Positions 38,372 to 49,883 of a DNA stretch of 64,000 bases are shown in pieces. The notes under the pieces were generated by a model, which was not told the DNA's origin, ran no database searches, and was given only the letters and a program-made list of their open reading frames with translations. Location: NCBI GenBank assembly GCA_950295325.1, contig OX485804.1, forward strand, positions 51,260,429 to 51,324,428. The letters are read 5' to 3'. How positions within the stretch are numbered: the first letter of the stretch is position 1; every line of letters starts with the position of its first letter. This DNA is from Polytrichum commune. Taxonomy: Eukaryota > Streptophyta > Polytrichopsida > Polytrichales > Polytrichaceae. Made by a program: the position numbers and the translations under genes.

Positions 38372-38680
38372 TTGTGTTTGAAAATAGTCGGTTTTAAGCT
38401 CAAGATTATCGGCAAATTGTGTACACCTAGACTTAATAACATAGGAAATCCCAAAGAGATCAACTTGTAACCAGTTGGACTCTAAAACACTTGGATCTCA
38501 ACCAATTTGGCCAAGATTCATTCTCCCCGTTTACGGGTACAAATCATCACGTATCCCATATAATCTTGGGGTTAAGGCTTATCCATCCATGTCAAAATAA
38601 TACCCATTCCGATAGAATAGGACAAAGAATATGGAGTATAAGGAGCCATGCGCCTAGAGTGAAGACAAGCTTGAGAGTAA

Positions 38681-39177
38681 GGGCCACTTCACACACGAGC
38701 CAAGAGCCATGACCATGAAATTGTGAGAGCCCAAAAGACAGTGTCCAAAGGCCGTCCCAACACACCTCCAACATCATGTAGTGTGGTCACGGACCCTCAA
38801 GTGTAGTGTGAAGCCGTATGCGACCGGGCCCTCAACCAAATGCTATTTCAATGAATTTCTATTCACGCGGGTCCTCACACATGATAAAATAGAATAAACC
38901 AACAGTTGTGAGCATTTGGAGTGCCATGGTCTCCCGGTTTTGTGTCATGCCTACCTCCAAGAGGTGGTTCTTGAAAATAATCCCAAGTGACCATGAAACA
39001 TGATCCATTCAATGCCAAGTAGGAATCCTTGTAGACTTTACATCCATCTTGCATTCACATACTCCCTCAAGCGTAGTGTGATGTGAAGCAAACTTGGACC
39101 GGCTCCACCTTTTCCACCAATGACAGTGCTTGAAGTGTAATGGTCACGGGTGCTCAGTCTCGTGTGTGAAGTGGCCC
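38681..39177. mobile_element. Harbinger/Tourist-type MITE, 497 bp, TSD TAA
   Basis: Perfect 19-bp TIRs GGGCCACTTCACACACGAG, flanked by TAA on both sides (38678-38680 and 39178-39180). About 80-90 percent similar by eye to 11849-12310 along its length, including ACCGGGCCCTCAACCAAAT. Perfect TIRs suggest this is the younger copy. Non-autonomous. Confidence 0.88.
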
Positions 39178-39189
39178 TAAGTAGTAACA

Positions 39190-39510
39190 AGCAATGTGTA
39201 TTGTTGACAAAGTTTTAACAAGCTTTTGACATTTGACACGCAAAAACTTGCACAAAAATAAATTGCACGTCAATTGACACGCAAAATTTAGATTTTGACA
39301 TGAAGCGTGACTTGCGAAGAAAAAAACCACAAGTCAATGGACAATTTAGAATTTGAAGATGACATGTATTACTAGGCATGTGACATCAAGGTGACATTTT
39401 AGAAGAAAATGTAGATGTCAATTGACATTCATTTTCATTTTTGAAAACATCACGTGACACTTTGGATTTGAAGTTGAACGTCAAATGAAATTTGTCAAAC
39501 ATACACACTC
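39190..39510. repeat. dispersed repeat shared with 30061-30610
   Basis: Same order of motifs as the 30-kb copy: GACATTTGACACGCAA, GTGACTTGCGAAGAA, TGTCAATTGACATTCATTTT, CACGTGACACTTTGGATTT and AAATTTGTCAAACAT. Confidence 0.65.
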
Positions 39511-40106
39511 GTAAAAAGTGTCCTCGAAGATTTTTGAGCATAATTAGTCGAGATCCTAGTGCTATTCATGACGTCCACCCCAGAAAACATGTTGACACCT
39601 TTCAGTTTTTTCTTGGTAAAATGGGAGTATGTTCTATAAAATGATGCATAATTTTTCCGGATTTCCGGTTATTTCTCAAACTCAACTAGTTCATCTGTAA
39701 CTAGCAACCGGTTCTCCCCATTCATTGCGTAACTTAGTAAAGGGATGAGCATTGGAAACTTAGAAGTTGGCGTAAGAGAGGGGTTATCCATGATTACACT
39801 TGATGGCAAGTACCTACACAAGACCATCATTCCACAACCGTCCAAATATTTGGGCCTAAGCTACAATCATCACATTGAAGCCATTCTTGTCTTCCATTTG
39901 ACGGTCAACTTCGTTGTAAGATAGCGTAATATTACCCACCTTTTCTTGGGTTATCACTATCAACCCGACCTCCGATTTGGTATATAACTCGGTTGATGGT
40001 TGGTAACTTTATCTTTTGGATGTAAAAACATTGTTCAATGTAACAATTGACACTTAGCTTCACCTCTAACTCTTGAAAGTTAGAATAGACTTATATGTGA
40101 AGTCTA
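39511..40106. other. intergenic flank of the large hAT element
   Basis: No gene. One copy of the hairpin-like motif with CAACTAGTTCATCTGTAAC is at about 39665-39712. Its close relative lies inside the neighbouring element at 40708-40757. Confidence 0.45.
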
Positions 40107-40443
40107 CTTGGATCCCCGGGGAGATCACTGGGCGAAAATCGTAGAACCACATGCGATAAAAAATAGGGTCCAATATATTCATTGTAGGTAAATTTTGTAA
40201 AAAACTTACATATAATATAGGGGTTTGAAAATAATGAAAAAGGATTACATGTAAAATACCATCACATATAATGGCGTCTTTTATCTAGTCAGTACATGTA
40301 AAATAACATGGAAACAATTATTAGGGGTAGCGGGTTTAGGATAGGGTATGTGCTAGTGGATGAAAAGAGGTAATTTTCGTTGGAAAAGCTTGGATGGATG
40401 ACTTCGCATGCTAATTGGCTTCACCATTACTGAACCAAGGTAT

Positions 40444-40533
40444 CCAAAACTAGGAGGGAAAATTTGAACACGTTGGGTAGTGGACGTTCCAAAGCTGGGA
40501 GGGAAAATTTCAACACGTTGGGTGATGGACGTT
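40444..40533. repeat. 45-bp tandem duplication in promoter-like sequence
   Basis: Two exact-length 45-bp units (40444-40488 and 40489-40533) differ at about five positions, each containing GGGAGGGAAAATTT or close and CACGTTGGGT. They precede sequence resembling a plant 5' leader (TTCTTAGGGTTTAGCG). Confidence 0.85.
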
Positions 40534-41624
40534 AGGATTTCTTAGGGTTTAGCGTTTTTGTGAAGTTCCTTCTTTGTTGCCGATGGTCTCTGGGTGTTGA
40601 GGAGGTACGTTTACGTTGCTGGAATGAGTTTACGTTGCCATGAATGAGGTCTGGAGGTCAAGATTCCCCTAAAACGATGGGTAAATCTCCTAAGTCTTGA
40701 ATCTCAACTGGTTATTTCTGAAACTCAACCACTTCATCTGTAACCAGCGGCCGGTTTCCAGGGTTTTCTGTATCGCTTCTAATGTTTGTAATGAATGGAT
40801 GTTTTGTTATTTGACGGAGAATTAGAGCACTGTGCTTGGAAAGAGGGCACTGAGAGGTGGAGTCTATTCATACCATTCGTGTCTACATTAGGAAAAGGTT
40901 TGCATTTTCAAATGTAGTTCCTAGAAGAATTTTTTTGCTCCTAAATGAGCAAGGGTTTGATTATGAACATCTGCATTGGTGACACACATGCATCTCGATA
41001 TTAGAGTTTTAGAAATACACGAGACTCAGGAATATTTGTAGCAGTAATCTTCGACATCCATACACTACTTACACATGTGGACTTTCCTGGGCTTGTGCAG
41101 ATCGAATCTAAGGTTTAGGTTTCGAAGCAACTGCCGATAAAAGGAGAGGTAGTGAGCGATGTTCAAGGGAGGCAGATGATCCAGGGAGTTTATGTACCCG
41201 GTTGGTGAATGGACATTCTGAGGTATGAAATTCTTCAGAAGGAATAACTTCTATCTTGTTACAATTCTCAAATGACGCTTGGAAACATGCTTTTAGACAC
41301 ATCTTAGAATGCGCATTACCCTCCTCGTACTTTGAGGGTAAATGCCCTGGTTGTTCCAGTTACAAAGACATTGAGGTTGAGGTGATTCCTTCTATTGATG
41401 ACATAGACTGCTCCATCTTAAAAAGAAATGGCATTTTATTCCTAGATCTTCTCCTAGTGGCGAGCATGAAGTAGAGGATTTCATGTTTACACCCGAATTT
41501 TAACAAGCCATGATAAAGGAAAGGAATGTTACACTGGAGTTCACTATGTCAAATAAGCTTTGGGTTTTATATGAGAATTTGTTGCATGGAAACTAATCTC
41601 TGATGTAAGTTTGTGTAAATTGTG

Positions 41625-42610
41625 ATGGCCGAAACAGCGGGTCCAAAGGACTGGTTGAAGGCACAGAAGCGGAAAACAGTCCAGTTTCTCTTAAATCCCA
41701 TTGAAGCCTCACGCAACCACCTCAATTCAGCTGTGCTCCTTCTTTGTAAGTATTGCCTATCTGGACCTCTAAAATGCTATGAGGTGGGATTGATTACTGC
41801 ATGTGTTATATTTGAGCTTATTGTAGAATGGTAAAATAACATATCAATAGATTTGGCAGTGGTTAGGGTTGAAGGTGTCTTTCCATCCATACATTGTTCC
41901 AGTTGTCAGAAGCCAGGGTACTTTTGGGAAAACCTATGTGTTCATGTCAAGCACAGAACAAATGTTTGCCTCGGGTAGTTTTGGTGGATGTTTTGGTAGG
42001 TAAGGTAGATGAGCCTTGTTCGGTTACAATTTGTTGTATGCCTTACTACTTGGATTTGCGAGGTTGAAGTTTCTGTGCGTCTGCAAATGTATGTGAAGAA
42101 GCCTGGATCAATCCCAGAATTTTTTGGAGCTAATCTCGAATGGTTATGAATTATCAAAGTCCATTGACATAGAATTATGAACTATGTTAGCCATAAGAAA
42201 GCCACATAGGTCCCCTCCTCCGAGTTTTGTTGGCTATTGAGCCTAGAATGGTTAACAAACACATAGTCCAATCTCTTAGAAAACACAAGTTTTTTTGGTG
42301 TCCGTTCCTAGATGTGCACCAAACCACCCATACTCCAATGTAGGCAGCTCTATTCGACTCACTGGATAAATTCTATCTCTTGAACCCAAAATTGGATGTA
42401 TGATTACTGTAGACACAATTTAAAATCTTGAACTCCTTGATAGCCTGTTTTTTGATCGTTGATCCTTGCAGATCTGGGATTTCCTGAGTTCTGAATTGTG
42501 GGCTCTCTTCTCAATGGCAGCTTCAGCAGATGGTTCATCTTTTGAAAATTATGAGGAGGCTGGAAAATTGGTGAAAGTTGCTGCTCGTGATTGTATGCCC
42601 GCAGAGTCAG
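41625..42610 (+). pseudogene. captured or broken gene fragment, unrecognised
   Basis: An ATG at 41625 opens a 40-codon exon (MAETAGPKDWLKAQKRKTVQ near its start, NHLNSAVLLL at its end) closed by a perfect GTAAGT donor after 41745. A second exon-like piece, 42472-42610, follows a TTGCAG acceptor, reads FLSSELWALFSMAASADGSS and KLVKVAARDCMPAES, and ends at a CAG/GT donor. Direct joining of the two is out of frame and reaches a stop, so an exon is missing or the copy is broken. Another open stretch (about 41230-41474) contains WKHAFRHILECALP and CPGCSSY. I do not recognise the parent gene. Lying wholly inside a hAT element suggests transduplication. Confidence 0.5.
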
Positions 42611-43390
42611 GTTCCATCCTAGTTTAAGTTCTCATCCTAGTTTCAATTTTGCATTGGCTGCAGATTTCAAGACTGAAGTTTGGCTACAAGATCTGTGGAC
42701 ATGGCATGTAGTTGTTGTAGAGTTTTGTATGATATTTGCACATTAACACTATTTTTTTGTGATTAGCCTTAGTTTTTGTGGTTACCCTTGTAAATTGCAT
42801 TCTCAATTTTCTGGGATGTCAACAAGCTGCATGTATATATTTGAGATTATACACTTTCCGGAAGTATAAGACTTATAGACCTTGTGAAATTGTAAATTCT
42901 ACAAACATAAACTACATTGTGTTGAGAAACACAAACTGACTTCTATATCATACTTGAATTTCATTTCAGAGTTTACAACAATGTTTAAATTCCATACCTT
43001 TGCCTTAGGTTTATTGTTTTGATTCATTTCATGTAAGTTTAGCATTGTAGTTGAGCTTCACAATTTACGGTTGTAAGAAGAGAAATGTCCTTTATGAAAA
43101 AGAATGTTGTGTATAGAACCCAAAAAAATGAAGTGTATTGGAGTATAGTCAAAAGAATTGGATACTTGGAGTATAAGAAAGAAAATTTAGTATAAGTAAA
43201 TTAGGGTGTTTTTTAATGATTCCTCAAATAAGTACTGATAGGGTGTACTAAAATACAAGCATTTACCTTTATTTTGAAAAATACCATACCTTATAATCTT
43301 TTTTGCAAGGTAAATAGCCCCCCAAAAAATAGGTCCCGAACGCACGTGTATGCAAAATATAAGAGGGAGTGATCTCCCCGGGCTTGGATC

Positions 43391-44621
43391 CCATTTTGGG
43401 TGGGTTGATTAAGTCTAGAAAATCAAGGGTTTTGCTTGGGTATTTTTGAGTTGATTTCAGACATTGTATTCAATTTGAAATACATATGGGGCATATGAGT
43501 AGTTGATGAACACATCTCAACCAAAAACATCAAATTCACTTTGTTCTACATTGTAGGTTAGCCTGTAAAAAGTTAGCTAACCGTTTTTGGACCGTTTAGG
43601 CATTTAGGGTTTGAAAGGTGTGTTTGAAAGAAAATCTCTAAAGTCATTCAAGTCTTTGACTACTTCAATTAGTATGTTAAAAAAGTGGGGTTAGGCTTTA
43701 AAAAAAATCACTTTCTACCTTGGTATATTAGATTGGTGGACTGAGCTAGGTTTGCATAAGCTAATCTGGAATTTTTGGTGGAGGGTCCCAAGGATAGGGC
43801 ATGAAATTCTCTCTAAGATTTTTAGATTGAAAGAGGAAGTCCAAGGAGTTTGGACCCTTCTTGAGATATTTTCTAGTGTTTGCAACAATCGCTACAAAAT
43901 TATTATCTTCTTATTTGATTTTAAAGTCTTTTTAGGGAGCAAAACAACATGCTCATTCCACCCTCAAAGCCCAAATGTTTTCCAAGTCTTATTGCCCATC
44001 AACCCTCTAAATCTATCCATCCCATAAAATTGAGCAACCAAAGACTCTAAAGGTTACGTCTTTGCTCTCTTAGTAATTGATGACCACTAACGATTTACTA
44101 TAAACATGAAATATCATGAACGAGATGATATATTCGACCCAAAAACTATGAGAGACGATTATTGAAAGAATGGTTTTAAAGTGGTTGTTGGACTTACTCT
44201 AGCATTAAATATGATGGATTACTTAAAGCCTTGAATTGACATTTCGGTATATCTGGACAACCCACTTGTCTAGAAACAATGAAGGGATTTGCACTTGTGG
44301 GAACAAAAACATGAAATGACAGCACCAAATGCAACTAAACAACACCCAAAACTTCAAATGTTCATATTCCATGTTTATCAACCACCATATTTGTGTACAT
44401 TTGGCAATCTAATATATGTCATATTGACGGTTTAAATTATCCAAATTTCTTGCATAAATTTAAATACTCTTAGAATCCTAGTTCTGAAATAGTTCTTCAC
44501 CCTTTTCTAATGTCATGTATAACTTGGTGGAATAGTTCTCATGTGGTGGGATTTATGAGTACATCGAGTAGAGTAAAATTCAATCCAATGAATGCAAATT
44601 CATTCAAGACACTACCGCTAA
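43391..44621. other. intergenic, no gene seen
   Basis: AT-rich DNA between two hAT elements. The ORF at 43752-44027 lacks recognisable similarity. Confidence 0.45.
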
Positions 44622-44629
44622 ACGCTAGG

Positions 44630-45179
44630 CACGGGTAGATCACTTAGTGCATTTTTAAAACGACGTGCGGCATAATATAGAGAGGATTAAAATCATTTGA
44701 AATAAAAATTATAAAGGAATTCCAAATAATGAAGGGGCCATTAAATGTAGACAATCCCATTATAAATAAGTTAGATGAACATAAAACGTGGGCCATTATT
44801 TTCTGTAAAATTAATATAGGAGCTGAAGATAAGGATCCTAGTAGGTATGTTTAGTATGGTATGTAAATGGGTTTAGGACTCACCATGATGGATGATAATT
44901 GGGATTTCCGTCTGTCCAAAAATGAATGAAAAAGGAACGCGCCGTCGTTGGGGTCGTCTTCCTCACGCCCGTTTATTACTTAAAAGGAATATAGAGTACA
45001 AAAAATTGCAGTGACTTGGACAATATGAGTAATGGAAGGGTGAAAACAAATGGGCCATTTTTGAAATTTAAGTAATTATAGGGAGGCTTTAATTTAACCC
45101 TTGAAGGTAAATAGCCCCAAAACAAAAAAAACCCAGCCGCACGTAGTGCACAAAAATGCCTTAGAGTGATCTACCTGTG
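44630..45179 (+). mobile_element. non-autonomous hAT element copy 4, 550 bp, TSD ACGCTAGG
   Basis: Left CACGGGTAGATCACT and right (complement) CACAGGTAGATCACT, with perfect 8-bp duplications ACGCTAGG (44622-44629 and 45180-45187). It keeps part of the CpG-rich centre of copy 1 (CGCGCCGTCGTTGGGGTCGT) and has lost the rest by internal deletion. Confidence 0.93.
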
Positions 45180-45187
45180 ACGCTAGG

Positions 45188-46319
45188 ATGACCAAAACAT
45201 ACATTGGTACCTTTTCTTTCTTTCTTTCTTTCTTTTTAAAAGAGCATGATGTGAATATTGTTTCACATTGCAGACTGGAACCTTGAGTTCAAAACAAAGA
45301 GCCGTATACAAAAGTACCTTCACTTCCAAGTACCCCCCCCCCCAAAAGAGAAAGAAAAGAAAACTAAGAAATCTTGTACATTTTGGCAATGGCCACACCT
45401 GGTCACATTTATCTTGAGAGTAAATGAGTCTTTACTATATATATGTAGTGGTTTTAAATCAATATTTAAACTGAGCATTTCAATTTGATGTGATAAATGT
45501 TTTTATTACATAAAAAATGTATATTATGAATTAAATATGTCGTTATTATATGTAAAATTCACGTTCAGTTTCTAATGGAAAATTCATTGAGCAATTTTTC
45601 ATTCATAGCATGTAACTCAACGATCACATCAAGAAAGACAAGAGCATGATAACCACAACTTGGAGAGCAAAACTCAAGGGAGCCCATGAGCACTCGGAGC
45701 GCCTTTAGCTTATCCTACAACCCAAATGCGAACCCTCACAAGAATGGACAAGGGGGTCATTGAGGATTGTTACCATACGACAACAATGAATGAAAATGTG
45801 AATTAAACAAAACTAACACATCTATTGTCAAAAAATCTCTAAACATCAGGGCCATCTTCTGTACATCTACCTTTGCTTCAAACACTCATGGCCTATTAAA
45901 TTATACACATCATAGAAAATTAATACCTCTCCCTTATGTACATTGTGTACACTAACGCCTCAAATAATACCCCTTCTTACACTCACGTTAATTTGTATGA
46001 GGTATGAAGAGTCCAACCAAAATTTCCTACAGTAGTTTCCGAGAGATGTGCCATACCAAAATTTAAGGGTTTTTGTGAGTTGTGGGTTTGTGATCCAAGG
46101 CGCATCCCATAGAAGGTTATACCATTTTGGGTGAGATTATTATTGACATAACAAACACAACATACATGCAACAAACAAGAAACGTAGGTCACCTGTCAAG
46201 CTCAAACTGTATCTATCACTTTTTCCATAGGACCCATCAACATAAGTTTATGTATACAAGCTAAGTATGACAAACATTCACACACTATGACTTAGTAAAT
46301 TTCGTAAGGTCCAAGATGA
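45188..46319. other. intergenic with simple repeats
   Basis: A CTTT microsatellite is at about 45211-45237 and an 11-base C tract at 45333-45343, next to a purine-rich run. No gene is seen. Confidence 0.5.
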
Positions 46320-46580
46320 CCCTAAACTACCGGGTGATAGTGGAGAGGTACCCATTTTCCGAATGGAGTGGTTGGCGGTTTGATTCCCGCTGTGAAATTT
46401 TCTATTTACTGATGGGAAAAAACACTAACCTAGTAAGTAGGAAGCCACAAGCCCACCCATCGCAAAGCAGGCAGTAAACCCCACCCTGCACCAAAAGAAT
46501 TCTTCAACAGGGTAGGACCAACAGGCTCAAATTCAATTCAAACTGCCTGACATTATTTATTTATTTATTTATTTATTTAG
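46320..46580 (+). mobile_element. candidate tRNA-derived SINE, about 260 bp
   Basis: Position 46338-46348 (TAGTGGAGAGG) fits the RNA polymerase III A-box TRGYNNARNNG at every position. Position 46377-46387 (GGTTTGATTCC) differs from the B-box GGTTCGANTCC at one base. The boxes start 39 bases apart, as in tRNA promoters. The element ends in about six TTTA repeats (46553-46580), a typical SINE/LINE tail. I did not find another copy in the window or define a target duplication. Confidence 0.55.
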
Positions 46581-46904
46581 TAAATTTAGTATCCTATTTT
46601 GTTTTATACACTACATTTTGAGGGGAGAAATTTTTATGTCGCACGTGATGCACCATTCATGGCACTTAATATCGCCTACTATTGGGAATTACAAAGTGCA
46701 ATAGGTTTCTACATAAATTGTCAATATTTACCAAGCGGTGTATGTTATGTTGTTGTACAACGTTCATACAACTTGTCTTTATTGTACTCGTAAAATGATT
46801 TGTAGTTGAAAATTTTATAGCATCTCGTATATTTGAATAGTATGCTCCCTATATGCAATAAACTAACAAATGTCATTTTACAAGCCACTTGGATGTTTGG
46901 GCGT

Positions 46905-47284
46905 CTACACTAAATGTTGTATAAATCAGTGTAACTAACTCGATTTGTCTTGCTCAATACTAATTGGACACTGCCTCATGTAGTGTCACAAACACTACAT
47001 GTAAACCTAACATTCTTTGTCATGTGTTGTAAAATTTTCGTGGGTATTATGGACTTACAATCTTGCAATTGCTGTCACTTACTCAGTGATTTTGCACCAA
47101 AATTTCAATCATCCATGACAATGTTTCATTATAGAAATGTTAGTATGCAGAATATACTAAAAGTGGATGAACTAAAAGGAAGTCGGGATGACAATATCGT
47201 AAATTTAATCATAAGAGGTGTCATTAGAACAATTATGATGGCGAAATTAAATTGCATATGACACTACATTCAATATTGAGTGTC
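46905..47284 (-). mobile_element. MITE family P copy 4, about 380 bp
   Basis: Runs from CTACACTAAATGTTGTATAA to CAATATTGAGTGTC. The interior is co-linear with 27915-28283 (CAATCATCCATGACAATGTTTC, complement orientation of copies 2 and 3). More diverged ends than copies 2 and 3. Confidence 0.72.
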
Positions 47285-48061
47285 ATAAACTCCATAAGCG
47301 GAGGGCTGATTCGTTCCAAGTGAATCCCACCCATGTTTACCATTAAATAACCTAAAGCTTTGGAAAAACACTTCATATTTAGAATAGCTCTTTGCATTTT
47401 CACCTTCCCAATGAACGAGTTTAATTGGACATCATGAAGCTCTCGCCTTGGACATAGGGACTATGATGAAAGCCATATGATCTGAAAACAACCACTTTTG
47501 GGAAGTTGTACTTTGGCATGACGGTCATTGGAATTGTTGCATTTGACTACCATACCATTATCTCTGGGGGGGGGGGGTAGTCATTGGTTGGAGTAGCAAT
47601 ATACGTGCGAACAAATGATAGGGTATTTTAAAAACATGGGGGCTAAAAATTATAAATGGACTTAAGAGTAATATAGGGTATCAAAAATGGCACTGGACAT
47701 CTTTAAAGTACTATAGGGTATGGAATAATAGATAATTTGGAATTATAAGTAATGCAAGCCATTTTTCTATTAACCCAAAGTAGAAATTTACATAATGATA
47801 GCATGTGAAAAAAAGAATAGAATTGAAAGTAATACCCCCCTATAAAATAGTGGTTGTTCGCACCTATATCCTTAACTTTTCAACACACTGCCCCCCCCCC
47901 CCCCCGAGCATTATCTATAAGTATATAGGAATGAAAGAAGGGTGAAAGAAAGGACACCAATGAAAACAAGTCCACTCATAGGTCGAGAGCTAACCGATTA
48001 CAACAAGAACCCACTACACCTCTTACGTTTGTGATGTCACTCCCTTTCTTCTATCCCCAAA
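47285..48061. other. intergenic, two long homopolymer tracts
   Basis: A 12-base G tract lies at 47566-47577 and a 15-base C tract at 47891-47905. The part 47360-47480 is weakly repeated at 48970-49080 (CTTTCCCAATGAA, GGGACTATGATGAAA). No gene. Confidence 0.5.
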
Positions 48062-48352
48062 CCTTAGAGAACGGATGTGCTTGGTTTGAATATCCCTTCT
48101 TCTTGTCACATTCCCCTCCCATATGTCACATGTTTTGACCTAAAAATAATCCACCAATCCCTAGGGAATGGATGTGCTCAATTCGATTATCCCTCCTTGT
48201 TTTCACATTTTATTCCCATATGTCACATGTTTTGACCTGAAAATAATCCACCAAACCCTAGGGAACGGATGTGCTCAGTTTGAATATCCCTCCTTGTTGT
48301 CACATTCCCCTCCCATATGTCACATGTTTTGACCTGAAAATAACCCACCAAA
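48062..48352. repeat. tandem repeat, 3 units of 97 bp
   Basis: Units start at 48062, 48159 and 48256. Each contains CCCTAGGGAACGGATGTGCT or a close variant, then TGTCACAT, CCATATGTCACATGTTTTGA and AATAATCCACCAA. Each unit matches, inverted, part of the Tc1/mariner-type element at 30737-31191, so the array probably derives from such an element. Confidence 0.88.
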
Positions 48353-49398
48353 GAATTCAAATCACATGCTCGCACGCCTCACGTTATCATCATTGTCATT
48401 ATTGCAATGTTGACTCTGTTTTATTTCACAATGTCACATGTTACACCATTTCTCTACTATCACACATCCATGTTAGCACTGCATACCTCCTTAATATCAC
48501 GTGCATTTTTTATATTGCCACATGCATAATATTAGGGAGGTTTATAGTGTGCACTATTTTAGGGCCTCTAATACCATTTTCTTGATTAAACAACTGCATT
48601 TTTTTATAAGGAAAAACAAGACCATAGCATAAATCCACCATAACATTACTAAGCTTGGGATCTCAACACCTTTTTTCCAAACAAGGAGGCTTCATCTAGG
48701 TTGGGTAGAGTCAACTTGACACCATGCTTTAATTCAAATTGGATTTGCTAATCTTCATGCTAGCGCCGGCAACGATTTGTTGAGCAAGTGTGTTGCCCCA
48801 TGTGGGCTCCAAGCACATACTAACAAATCATTATTTTAGTATTGAATCCAAAATACCCAACTGCCAGTGATTCATTGTTCAGACTGAATATTACTCGTTT
48901 CATAAGACGTTCCCAACATAAAATAAACATTATACCCATTTTAGTCTCAACCCCAAAATGCAAGAGCCTATTGTTGAGTAACGTTATGATGCGTTTTCGC
49001 TTTCCCAATGAATGGGACCACCTTGACACCACAAAGCTCTAGCCTTTTAGACCTACTAGGGGACTATGATGAAACCATACTATTATTATTCGATTCACTT
49101 TCGGGCAAAAGTCCGTAAGAAGTAAATGGGGCACGAGTGAGAGTCGCTGAATTTTCATGTTTGACTAACCGACAGTTACCTATAGGGTTCACCGGCCGCT
49201 CCACTAGGGCTTCATCATTGGTTGCCCCCCCCCCCAAAAAAAAAAAGAAAAAGAAAAAGAAAAAGGTAAAAGGTAAAGCAGGATATATAGAAAGCTACAT
49301 TTGCAAAAGGCAAAAGGAAAAAGAAAAGAAAAAGGAACATGGTAAAAGAAAATGTCTGTGGAGAAAGTTACTGAAAAGGTGGTGAGGTATGAGTTTCT
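48353..49398. other. intergenic, no gene seen
   Basis: The first 200 bases are related to the 30.8-kb element in inverted orientation. An 11-base C tract followed directly by an A-rich run lies at 49225-49265. The paired ORFs around 48820-49040 are mirror-strand shadows of one another. Confidence 0.45.
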
Positions 49399-49783
49399 GC
49401 ACTAAATATCATATTTATTGTCACTAAATTCCCTATGTCTTGCTCAATACGAATACTAATTGTAAACTGCACACGTAGTGTCATCAATGAACCTAGCATT
49501 ATTCATCATTCCTTGTAATGAAATTCGGGCATTATGGATTTACAATGCTTACAATTACGTCACTTACTAAGTGATTTTCCATCCAAATTTCAATCATCCA
49601 TGACACCATGTCATTACATAAACGTTCTGATGCACAATAGACAAGACTTGGCTTCAATAACGTGAGTTGAGATGACAACGCCTATAAATATGCATGTTCA
49701 CAAGAAGTGTCGTTTAGAAAACAGTTACGAGGGTGGGTGTCATACAATACCGTACGACACTAATAAATACGATGTTTAGGGTC
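49399..49783 (-). mobile_element. MITE family P copy 5, about 385 bp
   Basis: Starts CACTAAATATCATATTTATT and ends near ACACTAATAAATACGATGTT. The interior has CAATCATCCATGACACCATG and CACTTACTAAGTGATTTTCC as in the other copies. Degraded ends suggest an older insertion. Confidence 0.7.
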
Positions 49784-49883
49784 GGTTCACACGGGCCCCG
49801 AGTCCTACATCCCAAGTCACTTTAGGTCAATCCGTGCAACAATCTTAGCCGTGGTGATGAGCGTGGAGGTTGGGACTTACCAC

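Larger units (their letters stand above)
40115..43382 (+). mobile_element. large hAT-type element carrying host-like exons, 3268 bp, TSD CTTGGATC
   Basis: Perfect 15-bp TIRs CCCGGGGAGATCACT at both ends and perfect 8-bp duplications CTTGGATC (40107-40114 and 43383-43390). The TIR differs from that of the short hAT copies at only two positions. The right subterminal region (GGTAAATAGCCCC..., GCACGTG...) is related to theirs, so this is the same hAT lineage. No transposase reading frame is visible. Instead it holds promoter-like sequence with a 45-bp tandem repeat (40444-40533), exon-like pieces with splice signals (41625-41745, 42472-42610) and a MULE-family fragment (about 42237-42370). This is the structure of a Pack-type element that has captured gene pieces. 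Confidence 0.82.
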
